Assembly (NCBI GenBank): GCA_032622095.1
Contig: CP136069.1
Coordinates: 71,449,319-71,513,318, forward strand
From: Siphonodentalium dalli
Taxonomy: Eukaryota > Mollusca > Scaphopoda > Gadilida > Siphonodentaliidae
Length of the DNA: 64,000 bases
Reading direction: 5' to 3'
Shown: positions 43,939 through 56,228 of the stretch, piece after piece
Numbering within the stretch: position 1 is the first letter of the stretch
Layout: each line of letters begins with the position of its first letter
The notes under the pieces: model-generated
What the model was told of the DNA's origin: nothing
The model's input: only the letters and a program-made list of their open reading frames with translations
Databases searched by the model: none
Translations under genes and position numbers: made by a program

Positions 43939-46274
43939 CAAACTTTGGTTTAATTCAGACATTCGACGCGAGATAAAAAAAGCGCGACAGAGTGAGAAAA
44001 AAGGCTCTGAAAACTAACAAACCGATATTATGGAAAAATTACAAAAATATCCGAAATAAAATTAACAACATGAAAAAACACGCGAAAATCAAATTCGACG
44101 AAAATTTGGGAGAGCGAATAAGAGAATCCTCAAACCCGAGAGACTTCTGGAGACTAATAAACTACCCCCTGAATAAGAAAAGATCTAAGACTACCCCCCC
44201 CCCACTATATAGCCCCACAGGCAGTATAATAGCAAACGGTCACACATATGCAACAAATGATGCTGAAAAAGCTGTAATACTAAATAAGAGCTTTATTGCA
44301 AATTCAACCATTAATGACTCCAAACATAGCATCGCAACCTTTCCGAAGCGTTGCAAAAAAATAATGCCAAATTTGGTTTTTACAGAAATTTACAGAAACC
44401 GACGTAGAATCGGCTATCAAATCGTTCAAGCTGAACAAAGCCCATGGACATGATGGGATAAGTGTTATATAGAATGCTCCGAGACACAGCAAAATCTATT
44501 GCACGCCCACTGGTTCTCATTTTCAGAAAATCAATTAACACTTCGAAATTCCCTGCTGCATGGAAGTTTGCAAACGTCATTCCTATTTACAAGAAAGATG
44601 ATCCAGCTGATTCGAAAAACTATCGCCCAATTTCCCTTTTACCGTGCCTCGCTAAAATCTTCGAGAAAGTGGTTCTTAAACAGATGAGCGAATTCTTTAT
44701 TGAAAACAAACTCCTGTACTTCCATCAATCTGGGTTTCTCCCAGGTCACAACACAGCATATCAGTTAGTAGATTTATATCATAACCTGTGCCAATCCCTT
44801 GATAAAAGTCTATATACATGTTCTATATTTTGCGATATCTCTAAAGCATTTGAAAGAGTTTGGCACAGGTGACTGATTCATAAGTTGAGCGCGTATGGTT
44901 TAGAAGGAAACACATTATATTGACTCGAAGACTACTTAAACAATAGAAAACAAAGAGTACTAGTTAATGATGCTTATTCCGAATACGAGGTCATCCCTTC
45001 CGGTGTCCCACAGGGTCAATCCTTGGACCCTTCCTGTTCCTGGTCTATGTCAATGACTTAGCTGACAACATAGAATCTGATACTAGAATGTATGCCGGTG
45101 ACACTTGCATTACGAACAGCCATTATGACATCAAATTATTAGAAACCGCTATGAATAGTGATATTGACAAAATATCCGCATGGTCCCGAAAATGGTTGGT
45201 CAGCTTTAACCCGACAAAAACGGTTGGAATTTTCTTCTCATTAATGGCCCCGAAAACTAAACACCCAGATCTTAATTTCGCTGATGAAACAATAACGTTT
45301 GTTGACACGCATAAACACCTTGGTCTAGAACTACAGTCAAACCTCAATTGGAATGCCCATATCGACGGCCTGGTAAATCGGATTGCATCTCGATTAGCCC
45401 AACTAAGGCGCCTGAAGTACCAACTTGACAGAAAAATAATTGAAATTATCTATAAAACGTATATACTACCCCTATTTGATTACTCAGATATAGTGTGGGA
45501 CAGCGCTCCACGATATCTCCTAGATAAACTCGATCGGCTACACATCGAATCTGGGCGGATTGTCAGTGGCATCACTCGCTCTGCGTCTAATAACACAGTT
45601 CTGCAGGAAGTGGGGTGGCCTTCTCTCGATAGAAGGCGACAGATACACAAACTGCAACTATAGTCTACAAAATAGTAAAGGAACAAGCCCCATCTTATCT
45701 AGCATCTACACTTCCCCCTAGAGCAAACGAGGTGTCGGGCTACAACATGAGGCGACCCGGCAAATTTTATTCATATTTCTGTAATACAGAACATTACAAA
45801 AAGTCTTTTTTCCCGTCGGCAACCACTGAGTGGAATAAACTTCCCAAAATAATCACTGACGTAGGCCAATTTTCGATATTTAAAACTAATTTGCAACTAT
45901 TGGACCCCTCACCTGCCCCTCCTCTGTACTTCTACACAGGTCAACGAAAAAACAGCATTATACACTGTCGCATCCGAAACAGATGTAGCGAACTCCGCTC
46001 TGATATGTATAACAATTAAAAATATTATATCTCCGATAGCCCTGTATGCTTTTGTGGAAATCCATCCGAAGATGCCTTTCATTTCTTCTTTAGTTGTCCC
46101 TTGTATCAGTCCGAGCGAGCCGCCCTCGCTGATAAATTGACTCGCGAAAGCCTTCAAATTCTCAATATTAACGAAATTCTTTTCGGAATACCATATATCT
46201 CGTCCCAAAGTAATAAGAAACTGTTCGATATAATTCAGCAATATATTGTAGCAACAAAGCGTTTCGATAACTGA
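43939..46274 (+). pseudogene. LINE ORF2: reverse transcriptase and finger
   Basis: Coding continues in shifting frames. 43992-44453 carries the linker. 44462-44872 carries the RT fingers and palm with NYRPISLL and FCDISKAFERVWH, which includes the first catalytic Asp. A TGA at 44870 and another near 44922 interrupt. GVPQG is frameshifted at about 45012. 45088-45663 carries the active site as YAGDT instead of YADDT, then WLVSFNPTKT and the thumb (KHLGLELQSNLNWNAHI). 45732-46019 has SFFPSATTEWNKLP. After a TAA at 46017, CFCGNPSEDAFHFFFSCPLY forms a CCHC-like finger, ending at the TGA at 46272-46274. The mutated catalytic Asp shows the enzyme is dead. Confidence 0.85.
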
Positions 46275-46473
46275 ATTTAAAAACAAAATCCATTCACAAG
46301 AAAGGACTACAAATTGTCTAAGTACACCTGTAAATATAGGAACTACGCAGTTTAGTAATCTACTGGCTACCCACTTATGAACCTACTCCCCCACATAATC
46401 ACCAGTTCTCTATTACTTAATTGATCTACCGTAAGTACTGTCTTCCAGAGTAGCTGACTAACGCTTGACTAAC

Positions 46474-46516
<43 letters not shown>

Positions 46517-46801
46517 GAAAATACTCCTTTGCACAAAACCCTGCTCCAACATTAGTTAAAACGAACAAAAATCACACAAACCCCGTCAAATGTTATAGCT
46601 ACCAAACCAGCCATAACCCATATAGCTCTGGAAGGCACTACATCAATCACCATAAAATAACTCAATCATGCATGTAAATATGTTCAGCTGTCATCTTGTA
46701 AACATTTTGTATTTAAATCGACTGTATTGGGAGAGGGGCTTCATAAGTTGAAAAAACTTGTGCCCCAATCCCTTTTGTATTATTTACAAATAAAATACGT
46801 T

Positions 46802-46835
46802 TCAAGTCAAGTCAAGTCAAGTCAAAGTCAAGTCA
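46802..46835 (+). repeat. (AAGTC)n microsatellite tail of LINE
   Basis: About six AAGTC units plus one interrupted unit directly after AATAAAATACGTTTC. This is the 3' terminal repeat of the LINE. Confidence 0.8.
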
Positions 46836-46837
46836 CC

Positions 46838-48455
46838 ACCGGACCGACCGGGACCAGCCCGGACTGTCTTTGCGGTCTCTATGGGATTTTAGTGGCCATA
46901 ACAGGGAGTGTGTCATTGAAAGCCACCCACGCACGAACGGGGGTTGCGGCCACACAGTGCCGCTATTTACCCTCAAATTACCGCCGCCGCCGAATTTGAT
47001 TACCGCGAATGAAGCTATCAGCCCGGCCCGCCGCTGTGGTTTCCATATATATAGGTGTAATCTTAGTGGACAGAACAGTGCTGGTGTCATAGAAACACAC
47101 ACACGCACGGACGGTGGTCACGGCAGAACAGATATACCGCCATTAACCCTAACTTGCCAGAATTGCAATATTGGTTAAACACCGTTCGGACAAGCAAAGG
47201 CCAGCCCGGACCGTTCCTGTGATGTCTAGTATAGGGGTGACTTTAGTGGCCACAACAGAGCTGGTGAGTCATAGAAACCCACCCACACACGAACGATGGT
47301 CGCGGCCACACATTAGTTTCGCCATTAACCCCAGAATTTAAATTTTGACTACACCCGGACCGCCCCTGTGGTGTCTATATAGGGGTGATTTTAGTGACAA
47401 TAACAGTGCGAGAGTGTGTCTCGGCGAGCCAACCACGCACGGACGGTTGTCGTGGCCACACAGACGTGCCGATATATATTAACCCATAACTTGCCAGATT
47501 CAGCCAGAATAATATTGTCACCCACACTGTTATATGGCCACTAAAATCACCCATTATAGACACCACATGGGCGGTCCGGGCTGTTAGCTTCATTCGCAGC
47601 AAATATATTCGGCGATGGCGGAATTTTGAGGATTAATTACCAGGCTTCATTTGAACGATTCGCCCTTGTTTCTTAGTGAATGTGATCGTCGATAATTCCG
47701 CTACATATCTATGTGCGGAGTTATATATTAGCGGTACGATGGGGGTCCGAGCAGCGAGTCTTGTTATTGCGGGTACAATATTATTTGTTTGGCTCAAGCT
47801 GGAAAAATATATGGGTTAATAGCGGCACTTCTGGCCACGACAACTGTCCATGCATGTGTGACTGTCCGTGACACCCACGTACTGAGGGCCACTAAATTCA
47901 TCCCTAGACGCGACAGGGGCGGTCCGGACTGGTCCGGGTGGTGTTCAGTCAAAATTGCAATTTTGGCATGTTATAGATGTAATGGCGGCACTTATGTTTG
48001 GCCGCGACCACCGTCCATACGTGGATTGGTTTCCATGACGCATCCGCACTGTTGTGTCCACTAAAAGTCGCCCCTGTATGCATCACAGGAACGGTCCTGG
48101 CTGGTCCTTGCTGGTCCGGGCGATATGTTTAGTCAATAGTTCAATTATGTCAAGTTATGGTTAATGACAGCACTTCTGTTTTGCCGCGACACCCGTCCAT
48201 GCATGCGTGGGTGTTTCTATGACACCCTGCACTGTTCTGACCACTAAAATTACACATAGACACCACAGGGGCGGGCCGGGCTGTTTCATTCGCGGCAAAC
48301 ATATTCGGCGATGGCGGCATTTTGAGGGTTGATAGCGACTGTGTGGCCACGACCCCGCCTGTGCGTTGGTGGATTTGCATTACACCCGCACTGGTATGGC
48401 CACTAAAATCACCCCAACACAACAGGGGCGGTTCGGGCTGGTCCGGGTGGTGTTT
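46838..48455. repeat. Head-to-head GC-rich minisatellite blocks
   Basis: About four ~170-185 bp units run forward (46838 to about 47500), each with GGACCGCCCCTGTGGTGTCT, GGGGTGATTTTAGTGGCCA and CCACCCACGCACGGACGGTG. About five run in reverse (about 47500-48455). GCCGCC-type patches make it clearly more GC-rich than its neighbours. The repeated frames are not conserved between units, so no protein is called. Confidence 0.65.
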
Positions 48456-49284
48456 ATATAGTCACATACAATACAATAATACAGGAAATATATTTATCTT
48501 TCAATATTCATACCATTTAAAGAACCAGAAGAATTAAATTCATGAGCTGACGTTGGCATCGCAGCGATAATTGAATGTCAAAAACAACAATGAAAACTGA
48601 TGGAAAATCTGAAATGTTATATGTACATTGTTTTCCTCGCAAGAACTAAGAAGCGGAACCTACCCCATGATATCGTGTTATAAAAGAAGAATTGTTGGGT
48701 AATAAATGAAGCTCTGACCCCCTTCTTTTGGATTATCGTTCTATATTGGCCTAGTGCATGTATAAGCCTGTACATTTAAAATCATTTTAGTATAGTAATA
48801 ATTTATTTCTAAACATGGATTGGGAAAAAACTTTACATGACATTGCGTCGCGTCAGAACTAAACTGTTCTATCTCCATTTTGGCGAGAAAATGAGATATT
48901 GGTATCTTTCGATTCGTTGCGGGATTTCCTGTCCGAAAATCACCAGATATCGTGTCTAACGTATACCAAATTTGACTGAGAGGCTGTGTAAACCTGTTCC
49001 ATCTCAAAAACTCACTTTTCTGACAGTGCTATATTGTTCTGTCGCCACTGTGGACCAATGAATATATTTATTTTGTACCACGTGATTAAATAAATTTGCT
49101 AAAATGTTCTATCTCTGACCTTCAATAGAAAGCAACGGGACCCGAACTTTGCAATTTGCCAGCTAAGTGACTAGTTGGAAATAATTCTTTCCCACTCCTA
49201 TAGGTATGAACATCTTATTTCTAGGATAATTAGATGGTTAAAATAACACAGAAAATGGCGTGATTTGGGATTTTTGCACGTTAA
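48456..49284. other. No gene seen
   Basis: AT-rich. ACTGTTCTATCTCCATTTTGG near 48861 and similar TGTTCTATCTC phrases near 49105 recur. Nothing coding. Confidence 0.4.
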
Positions 49285-49605
49285 TATGATTAAATGAAAG
49301 TATCAATGACACTTTAGCTCAACTTGTAGAGGGTATAATTCTACGTGTTGGAGTCAATGCAGTCATCAGGAACTCGGAAATTTAATGTCCAAATATTAAA
49401 TCCCCCCTTCATGTGTAAAGACATGTACCAAAATCCACTAAATGTCAGGTTTCGGTAACGTATATGCCATGCAGAGCGCAGCAATGGTAAAAAAAGGGCC
49501 TTAACTCATCTAAAAATAATTGGACAGAACCTATATTCGAACTCATCCTGTATTTTTAGCTGTGAAACACACTTGATTGGTCCCCGACAACTATAAACCT
49601 TGCCA
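49285..49605. repeat. Composite repeat fragment
   Basis: TATCAATGACACTTTAGCTC at 49305 matches the left end of the element at 2186. 49490-49590 (AAAAAAGGGCCTTAACTC, CCTATATTCGAACTCATCCTG) matches one core unit of the 9093/22282 elements. It therefore joins the end of one repeat family to the core of another. Confidence 0.5.
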
Positions 49606-50654
49606 TCGCTCTGCTTTGGACGTCGTTATTACATGGGAGAGCACGTCACAGAGCATTGTTTCAGTATGCAACTTTTATGACCGCGTTAATTGCTGTCGAT
49701 ATTTATGTGTGAACAATTGCTGGGCCACTCTTGAATATTTTATTGCGGGTACAAAATGCACTTAATATAACAGGGAGCATTGCTGACGAAGTATGTATTA
49801 GTTGGAATGTAAGCTAAAAGTCGTATTGCGAAGTATCGGGTGTATTTAATCCGTTTAGTAGATTTCATGATTTTTTTCGTCCGCATTTAGAGGCTTTACC
49901 ACTAGATTTTATGAGGGTCAGACATTTGGGGAAAACAGACTATTGTCTATTGGGACTGGTTTCAATAACTTGCTCCTACTGTCGTTTCACAAGAAAATCC
50001 ATAAACTAGGCTATAAATTGGGGGATGTACATAACACGACAAGATTCACAGAACTAATATATCTCAATCAGCTGTTTCAGCGTGCCACATATTTTACTGA
50101 GAACAAGTATGAAAATCCGCAAGGTGAATTCAACCGAATGTTGCCACTTCGCAAGTTGACGTCGTTCCTGTAAAAAATGTTTTTCACAGTAATGTTTTTA
50201 TTTCGTTTTGGACACGCATTAGTAAAGTGTTGGACACATTTATGTATATATCACATAAACCCCCATTACATGTATATACTTACTTATCTCTCATTGCTGG
50301 GTAATCGTCGTGTGCTTTTCGGGATACTTGGCATCGCGCCAAGTAAATCACAAGGCGGATTAATACTATTTATAAAAGCCGTGCTTGACACCAATACCAG
50401 ACATTGCAAAATGATTGCTTTGTTAATTAAAGTTCAATTATTGTCCAACTTCGTTGCACTAACGGAAATAGGAACAAGAACAAAGAACCAAATTGTGGGA
50501 CTATATGTTTCGTCGCAAGGCAAAGTGCGCAATACTGTCGTATACGGCTGTGAAGGGTCTCAGTCAACGCCGTGCATACATGCATTTTAAATGCATGTTT
50601 CAGCTTCTTTTAAAGATTTTTGATTTGTTAAAAAGGCATGAATCTCTAGGTTTT
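49606..50654. other. No gene supported
   Basis: Forward frames at 49943-50173 and 50177-50590 (137 aa from an ATG) lie end to end in this repeat-poor stretch. Neither shows a domain, signal peptide or splice context that I recognise. Confidence 0.25.
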
Positions 50655-50815
50655 TTTTTCATGTGATATACAAGATCTTCAACTCGATATGTTTGGATAT
50701 AAGATTTTATGAAACTCATATACGACTCATTGTGAATCAAATTTATCAAACTCCTTTCATAAAATCTTATATCCCAACATATCTCGTTGGAGATCCTTTC
50801 CATCTGTTCTCGAGA
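50655..50815. repeat. Inverted repeat
   Basis: ~50-bp arms around ATATGTTTGGATATAAGATT-TTATGA (left) and TCATAAAATCTTATATCCCA (right), with a ~50-bp spacer. Flanking CGATATG / CATATCTCG also pair. Confidence 0.6.
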
Positions 50816-51777
50816 TTGTTGCATCTGTTCGTTGCTTTTTGCATGTGTGTTTGGTATATATATCTTTATTGCCTCCTCGTGGGAGAGTAGATATTTACAT
50901 GGGTTATAATACATATATAAATATACAGTTTAACAAGATTGGTAACACCATTTCTGAGATAGTCCATGCATTATCAGAATCATTTTGATAGCATTCTGAC
51001 AAACACAAGAGTACATGTTCGTGTATTTATGAAAAACGCTGGAAAACATTGTCTGAATTGGTGTTTGTGATCATATTACATATATATAGCAAGAAGATAC
51101 TTGTGTCTATGATGACCAAGTCCAATATATCGTAGATATGTTCGGAGAGCGACGGCATGTGACATCCGAGGAAAACTGTCATCAGATATGTTGGTGCGAG
51201 TGGTGCGAGTGATGCTAGGAAAAGATACACATCGATTCCGTGTTTATTTAGTATCATTTACCAAGATGAATAATGCTAACAAAACCAATTAAAACAGCGT
51301 TAGAAGTCCTCCTTGTGGTCAAAATTCGTACCAAATTACGGTCATTGAGATCTGATAGCCCGTGACTGAGATATTTGTATCAACATCTCTTAATAAAGGA
51401 AGGAGATTAACTCTAAACGGAGAAGGTGAACACCACCGGTTGATACATCGTTGGAAGCCAATTGTGATGAATCGTTGAAAGCCCTTGTGATGATGAACAT
51501 TCATATCAAATTTCATCAAGATACAACAAACAACCCATGCCTGCAATACTCATCGACATGTCCAGATAAACAAAGATGAATAACTCCATAACTATAAAAC
51601 ATATATAAAACTATTGAAAACTCACCTGAATGCCCAACCCCCCCCCCCCCCCACACACACACCCATATTATTCAAATTAGTTCCCAAACCGTATAGTTAT
51701 TATGTGCGCGGGGATGGGCGGGTGGGTTTAGTTGTGGCTAATATTATTGAGCAACATGAGATTACTGGTCAAATTTG
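50816..51777. other. No gene seen
   Basis: Contains a C14-ACACACACACAC tract at 51639-51662. Otherwise unassigned. Confidence 0.35.
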
Positions 51778-52100
51778 TCGCAGATAAAAACTGATATTTC
51801 CTGCCGCTCAAGATTACGGTTATGTGCGTATATAACATGTTGCCACTATTGCAACATTTGTCATTTAAAATCGGTTTTTGTAGCATGTTTGTGTACGGCA
51901 GTATATATATATGCTGGGAATTGTATACATATACAGTTATCAACATACTGCCGTATAATAACATGCTGCAAATTTTAAATGACAAATGTCGCAATAGTGA
52001 GCAATTATGTTATATATATACGTATACGTATATATAACCGCACGAGCGGCAGGAAAATGCAACATGAACGCAATGTACGTAAATATCAGTTATTATCTTG
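51778..52100. mobile_element. Inverted-repeat MITE (~115-bp arms)
   Basis: The left arm carries AAAACTGATATTTCCTGCCG, ACTATTGCAACATTTGTCAT and TGTACGGCAGTAT. The right arm has the inverse in reverse order, ending GAGCGGCAGG and AAATATCAGTT. A ~30-bp centre around 51925. ORFs on both strands reflect the palindrome. Confidence 0.65.
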
Positions 52101-52410
52101 ACAATACACATTGAAGTGGAAGACGGTATTATATACATGTGAGTTTTATACGTTCTTTTTATTTTTCTCGATAACATGCAGCAAATGACCCGATACAACT
52201 CGTGGTATAACGGACTGCCAGAATAAACTTGGTCCAGCGATCATAGATTAATTTACCGGTTATAACAATTTCCACATAAAGCGAAAATGGTACTATCAGT
52301 CCAGAATGGTACCAATAGAGGTGTTATATTTGTTTTAAGTCAAACAATTATTCGCCTGGAAAGACCAGTACAGTATATTTAATCAGCAAACTTTGTGCAC
52401 GTACGCTTTA

Positions 52411-52560
52411 TATAAGGATTAACTGTCATGTGGACTGTTTTTATGGAGATGTAACGGTGAGGTAAGTGGACATAACTTCGGGTTTTACATACAAGTTATG
52501 TCCACTTACCTCACCGTTACATCTCCATAAAAATAGTCCACATGACAGTTAATCCTTATA
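52411..52560. repeat. Near-perfect 68-bp-arm hairpin
   Basis: Arms 52411-52478 and 52493-52560 are complementary except for one base, separated by a 14-bp loop. They start TATAAGGATTAACTGTCATG and end GTGGACATAACTT. Such a short loop and high identity imply a very recent origin or active maintenance. Confidence 0.85.
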
Positions 52561-53215
52561 TTTATATACATTTAGCGAAAAAGCCACTTTTGTAAATATA
52601 TTTAAATCGAAAAGTGTATCGTGACAAGATCAGCCCAAAATACCCAATAGCACCCTTGGCAAAAGTTAATAGGAACAATTTCTCTTCATGTTGAAACCCG
52701 ATGATGTATTAAGTCAATCCTGCGCGAGTCAAAATGCGCCCAAAGCACTACGCGCGCGTTCGTCTTTCCAAACCTAATGACGTTTCGATGGTGTTATTAG
52801 CTTGGTGTTATTAGGCGTTGCGCATTCACCGAGAAATAACTGCAACTAGCCACGTGGGCGCCGACCAATCAGAATGCTGGATTTAGTGATGACAACACTT
52901 AGTGTGTAAATATATGTCTATATATGTAATAGAGCGATTCCACATTACATAACACATCCCAGGTGGCATTGCGCGGCGCCATATTGGATGTAGCAACGAG
53001 TATAAACAAAGGTTATATTACACCAAATATAAAAAAAATTATCCACCTTGGTGTGCTGTCACTCAAGGCAGCATAAAATCACATCTGGCAGCTTAATGGT
53101 TGATTATGATTGGGATAAAATTAATGCTAAAAAAAGAAACAAATCAAAGCCATCATAGAAATAGTATATCTAGATGAATATTGATCCAGAGTGGGTGAAA
53201 TAATTAACCTGGTAT
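52561..53215. other. No gene seen
   Basis: A CCAATCAGAAT and GCGCCATATTGG patch at 52860-52990 is promoter-like in composition, but no exon could be attached to it. Confidence 0.3.
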
Positions 53216-53616
53216 TTAAAGGTACTCAATCCGATCAGACGCTCCTCAGTAAATTACTATTTTTTTGGCTTCGGGGGTAAAAAAAACAATTTGTTATTTC
53301 TCGAGATGTGTAATAATAAGTGGCCCAGAAACACGTGGTCAAACGGACAAAATTGCGGACGAAGATGGATAACTCTAAAATCAAGTGGTAATGCTGTCAA
53401 ATTTCGTGATACTTTAGTGACAATACGGCCATATTTTGTTGAACAAAATGTGTATAAATAACAAGTTTTGGGAAATTTGATACCATAGTTGACAGTGGTT
53501 AGCATTATTTTGTTGCAATAAATCGATTCTGATAACTAAAGCGTATTTTGAAGAAATGTTGTTGTTGATGTATCTTGATGGTATGGGGACTGTCTGATCG
53601 GATTGAGTACCTTTAA
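53216..53616. mobile_element. CAATCCGATC-type MITE, intact copy
   Basis: Best uninterrupted copy. The inverted ends TTAAAGGTACTCAATCCGAT / ATCGGATTGAGTACCTTTAA extend through CAGAC / GTCTG. Length is about 400 bp. The TTTAAA termini allow a TA or TTAA target. It serves as reference for the nested copies at 1351-3999 and 8750-10464. No coding sequence. Confidence 0.75.
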
Positions 53617-55304
53617 TGGGGGTATGTTTGAAAAATTGATGATGATTTTTTGTGCGGAATTAGGATATATCAAAAGCGGCAAATTTAAAGACGGAAAAAG
53701 AACACGGATCTATTAATTTTGTTGGGTCATATTGGGTCCGAAGAGTCATTCTTCAAAATTGACTAGGTTAGGAAGTTCCAGCATTCACAAGGAATCAAAC
53801 ATTGCCCCGGACATTAACACTGTCGTCTATGGAGAATAATTGGTGTGCTGTATAACCCAAAGCCAATTTTGCGGAAGTTATAGTTATGATCAAGTGTCCA
53901 TCTGTTGTGTGTCATGCCTACCAATGATTGTTTTGTGCACACAATGTTATTTAAAGTCGAAATGTTAAGATACAAACATAGAAACTAAAAAGTCGAAATA
54001 TAGTATATAGTCCCGATCGATGATGTGTTATGAATATTAATTGCGTAGCGAGTATTTTTTATGTGAAGTGATTTTTCGCTATATATGAATATGAAGCTGT
54101 TATAACCCCGTGGTAATATTGACTTCCAATTCTGCTAGTCACACTTTCAACATGCAGAGAATAATTATTTTGTGAATAATACAAGTATAGTTCCGTATAA
54201 GTAAAAGTAGGGACTACATGGATCTATATGCATATCACAGAGAAAAGATAGATGCCATGCTAACGTGTACGATCTTTTGCGAACGTTTTACTCAACGTTT
54301 GAGAATTAAAGCTTCCTCAACATTGTTGCGACAATGTACATGCACATATAAATGGGAATCAACAAATGTTTTCCAAGATAATGACACGAAATTCCACACA
54401 CTGCACGTACCTATAGGGGTGCGAACACGCAACCTTCACCGAACGAGTTTCCTTTCATGTACATTATTGACGGCCAAATAAGATGTGGAATTAAACAGAT
54501 TACTATTTGACAATCCTTTGCATCCGGTCGCAAAGTTGTCGATACCTCCTGTTATATTAGCCCAGATACCTCTAATGGCGTGCACCCAGGACGGTCGAGT
54601 TACAGGGAACCGATATTAATATCGTTATATTTATTTTTGTCAGCTTTTTATGCCTGTGGTGATACTGTTCGACAAAAGAGAGATTACAGATTAATTACCA
54701 CATGTACACCTCCGGTCGGCTTATTTCATCAAGGTTGGGGCTATTAGCATTACTCAGATATTAGATAGTCTATTTGATATTGAAGTTGTAGTGGTTTTTG
54801 CTACACAGTTTGATTCTTTGTTGGTTATCGGAAATGGCCAAAAATCACTCAACGGGAAGCTCATTTGTTTGGTAATACATCCATGGACTGCATTATCATT
54901 CATTGAAAACAAATTAGGTCAGCCTGTGATCATTTTATTTCAAAACATAACTATGACTAATAACATGAACTTCTCGTGTATACAGAATGTAATGGATGAT
55001 GTCCGGATAGGTAACGTTTGGCGACAGTAACTGTTCCGAGTCCCGTGGCCAATCACGTGATTAAGTACGCTCTATAGAACTGATAAACTATAAAATAAAA
55101 ACTAGTCCGTGATAAAGATATTATGCTGAAATTCAGCTGGGATACTACCCAATTATGTGTTAAAAACGTCCAGTATACGTTTGCCACACGTGGACCGATA
55201 ACACGAGTGACGATGGAGAAATATATAGATACTAGCTGATGTGCCCGACTTATAGCGGACCGAAACATGCCGAAATGTGCGTACAAGGTCAAGGACACGA
55301 TCGC
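53617..55304. other. No gene supported
   Basis: Repeat-poor AT-rich stretch. Frames at 54218-54481 and 54791-55030 (forward) and 55298-55053 (reverse) show no recognisable domain. Confidence 0.3.
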
Positions 55305-55501
55305 ACGTGAAATTTTGTTGAACTAAATGTTGATAAATAACATGTTTTGGGCAATTGTATAGTTGACTGTGGTTAACATTATTTTTGGGCTATTAATCGA
55401 TTCTGATAACTGAAGCGGCATTTCAAAAATGTTGTTGTTGTTGTTATTGTTGTTGAAATCTGATGATATGGGGACCATCGAATCGGATTGAGTACCTTTA
55501 A
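55305..55501. mobile_element. CAATCCGATC-type MITE, right half
   Basis: TTTTGTTGAACTAAATGTTG through CGGATTGAGTACCTTTAA matches the right half of 53216-53616, with a GTTGTTGTT expansion near 55430. The left half is missing. Confidence 0.65.
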
Positions 55502-55588
55502 TGCTTCCATAAACTATATATATAATCTTGATACCGACTTTATGGATACCAATTAGGCATAGGTATATGGTTTAAGGGGACCAATGGA

Positions 55589-56228
55589 TTAAGGAGACAA
55601 AAATTGGTCACCCTAATAATTTCACAGTTGATAACTGCAAGTAAATGTTTGTTATGAACCTTTTATCCACACGCAATAAACACTTGCTGCATGTGGTTAT
55701 GTGCATTTTAAAATGACTGTTGTTATGTTATGTGTTTCTTGAAATAAATGTTCAAAAATGAATTTTTAAAAATGCCAGTATATATTTCAAACAGTTTAAA
55801 AATCTTCATTAAGTGGACCACATAAAACCATGATTATTTCTGTTATATTATATATGTGTGATAGATTTCTGAATTGGATGTTCTTATTGGCTTCATTTTG
55901 GAGCAGTTGGCATGAACATTTCATATGTAGTATGATAGTTTTAAAAAGTTTTTTCTTTTGGTAATGTAAATATATTCGCCAGTCAAAAAATAATTTTGTG
56001 GTCCCCTTAATGAAGATTTAAAAACTTTTTGAAATATATACTGGCACTTTTAAAAATTCATATTTTAACATAATTTCAAGAAACACAACAGTCATTTTAC
56101 AAATTCACATAACCACATGCAGCAAGTGTTTATTGCTTGTGGATAAAAGGTTCACAACAAACATGTCTTGCAGTGGAAATATATACATCGGTCCCCTGTA
56201 TGTTACGTATATACACATGTCTCCTTAA
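55589..56228. mobile_element. 640-bp fold-back with TTAAGGAGAC ends
   Basis: Terminal TTAAGGAGACAAAAATTGG / ACATGTCTCCTTAA. Arms of roughly 190 bp share ATGTTTGTTATGAACCTTTT, CAATAAACACTTGCTGCATG and GCCAGTATATATTTCAAA, inverted. The centre (about 55820-55995) is unpaired. No coding sequence. Confidence 0.7.

Larger units (their letters stand above)
42874..46836 (+). mobile_element. CR1/L2-group LINE, defective
   Basis: A near full-length ORF2 region runs to 46274, followed by a ~560-bp 3' UTR with a (TA)n microsatellite at 46477-46513. A 3' stem pairs GGGGCTTCATAAGTT with AACTTGTGCCCC at about 46735-46773. Then come AATAAAATACG and a terminal (AAGTC)n tail at 46802-46835. ORF2 order is 2A-like leader, APE-type endonuclease, reverse transcriptase and C-terminal CCHC-like finger, which fits CR1/L2-type LINEs. 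At least four in-frame stops and several frameshifts make it non-autonomous. Confidence 0.85.

Noticed and set aside
50177-50590. 137-aa forward ORF
   Set aside because: No family resemblance or gene context. Kept only as a note in the spacer description.
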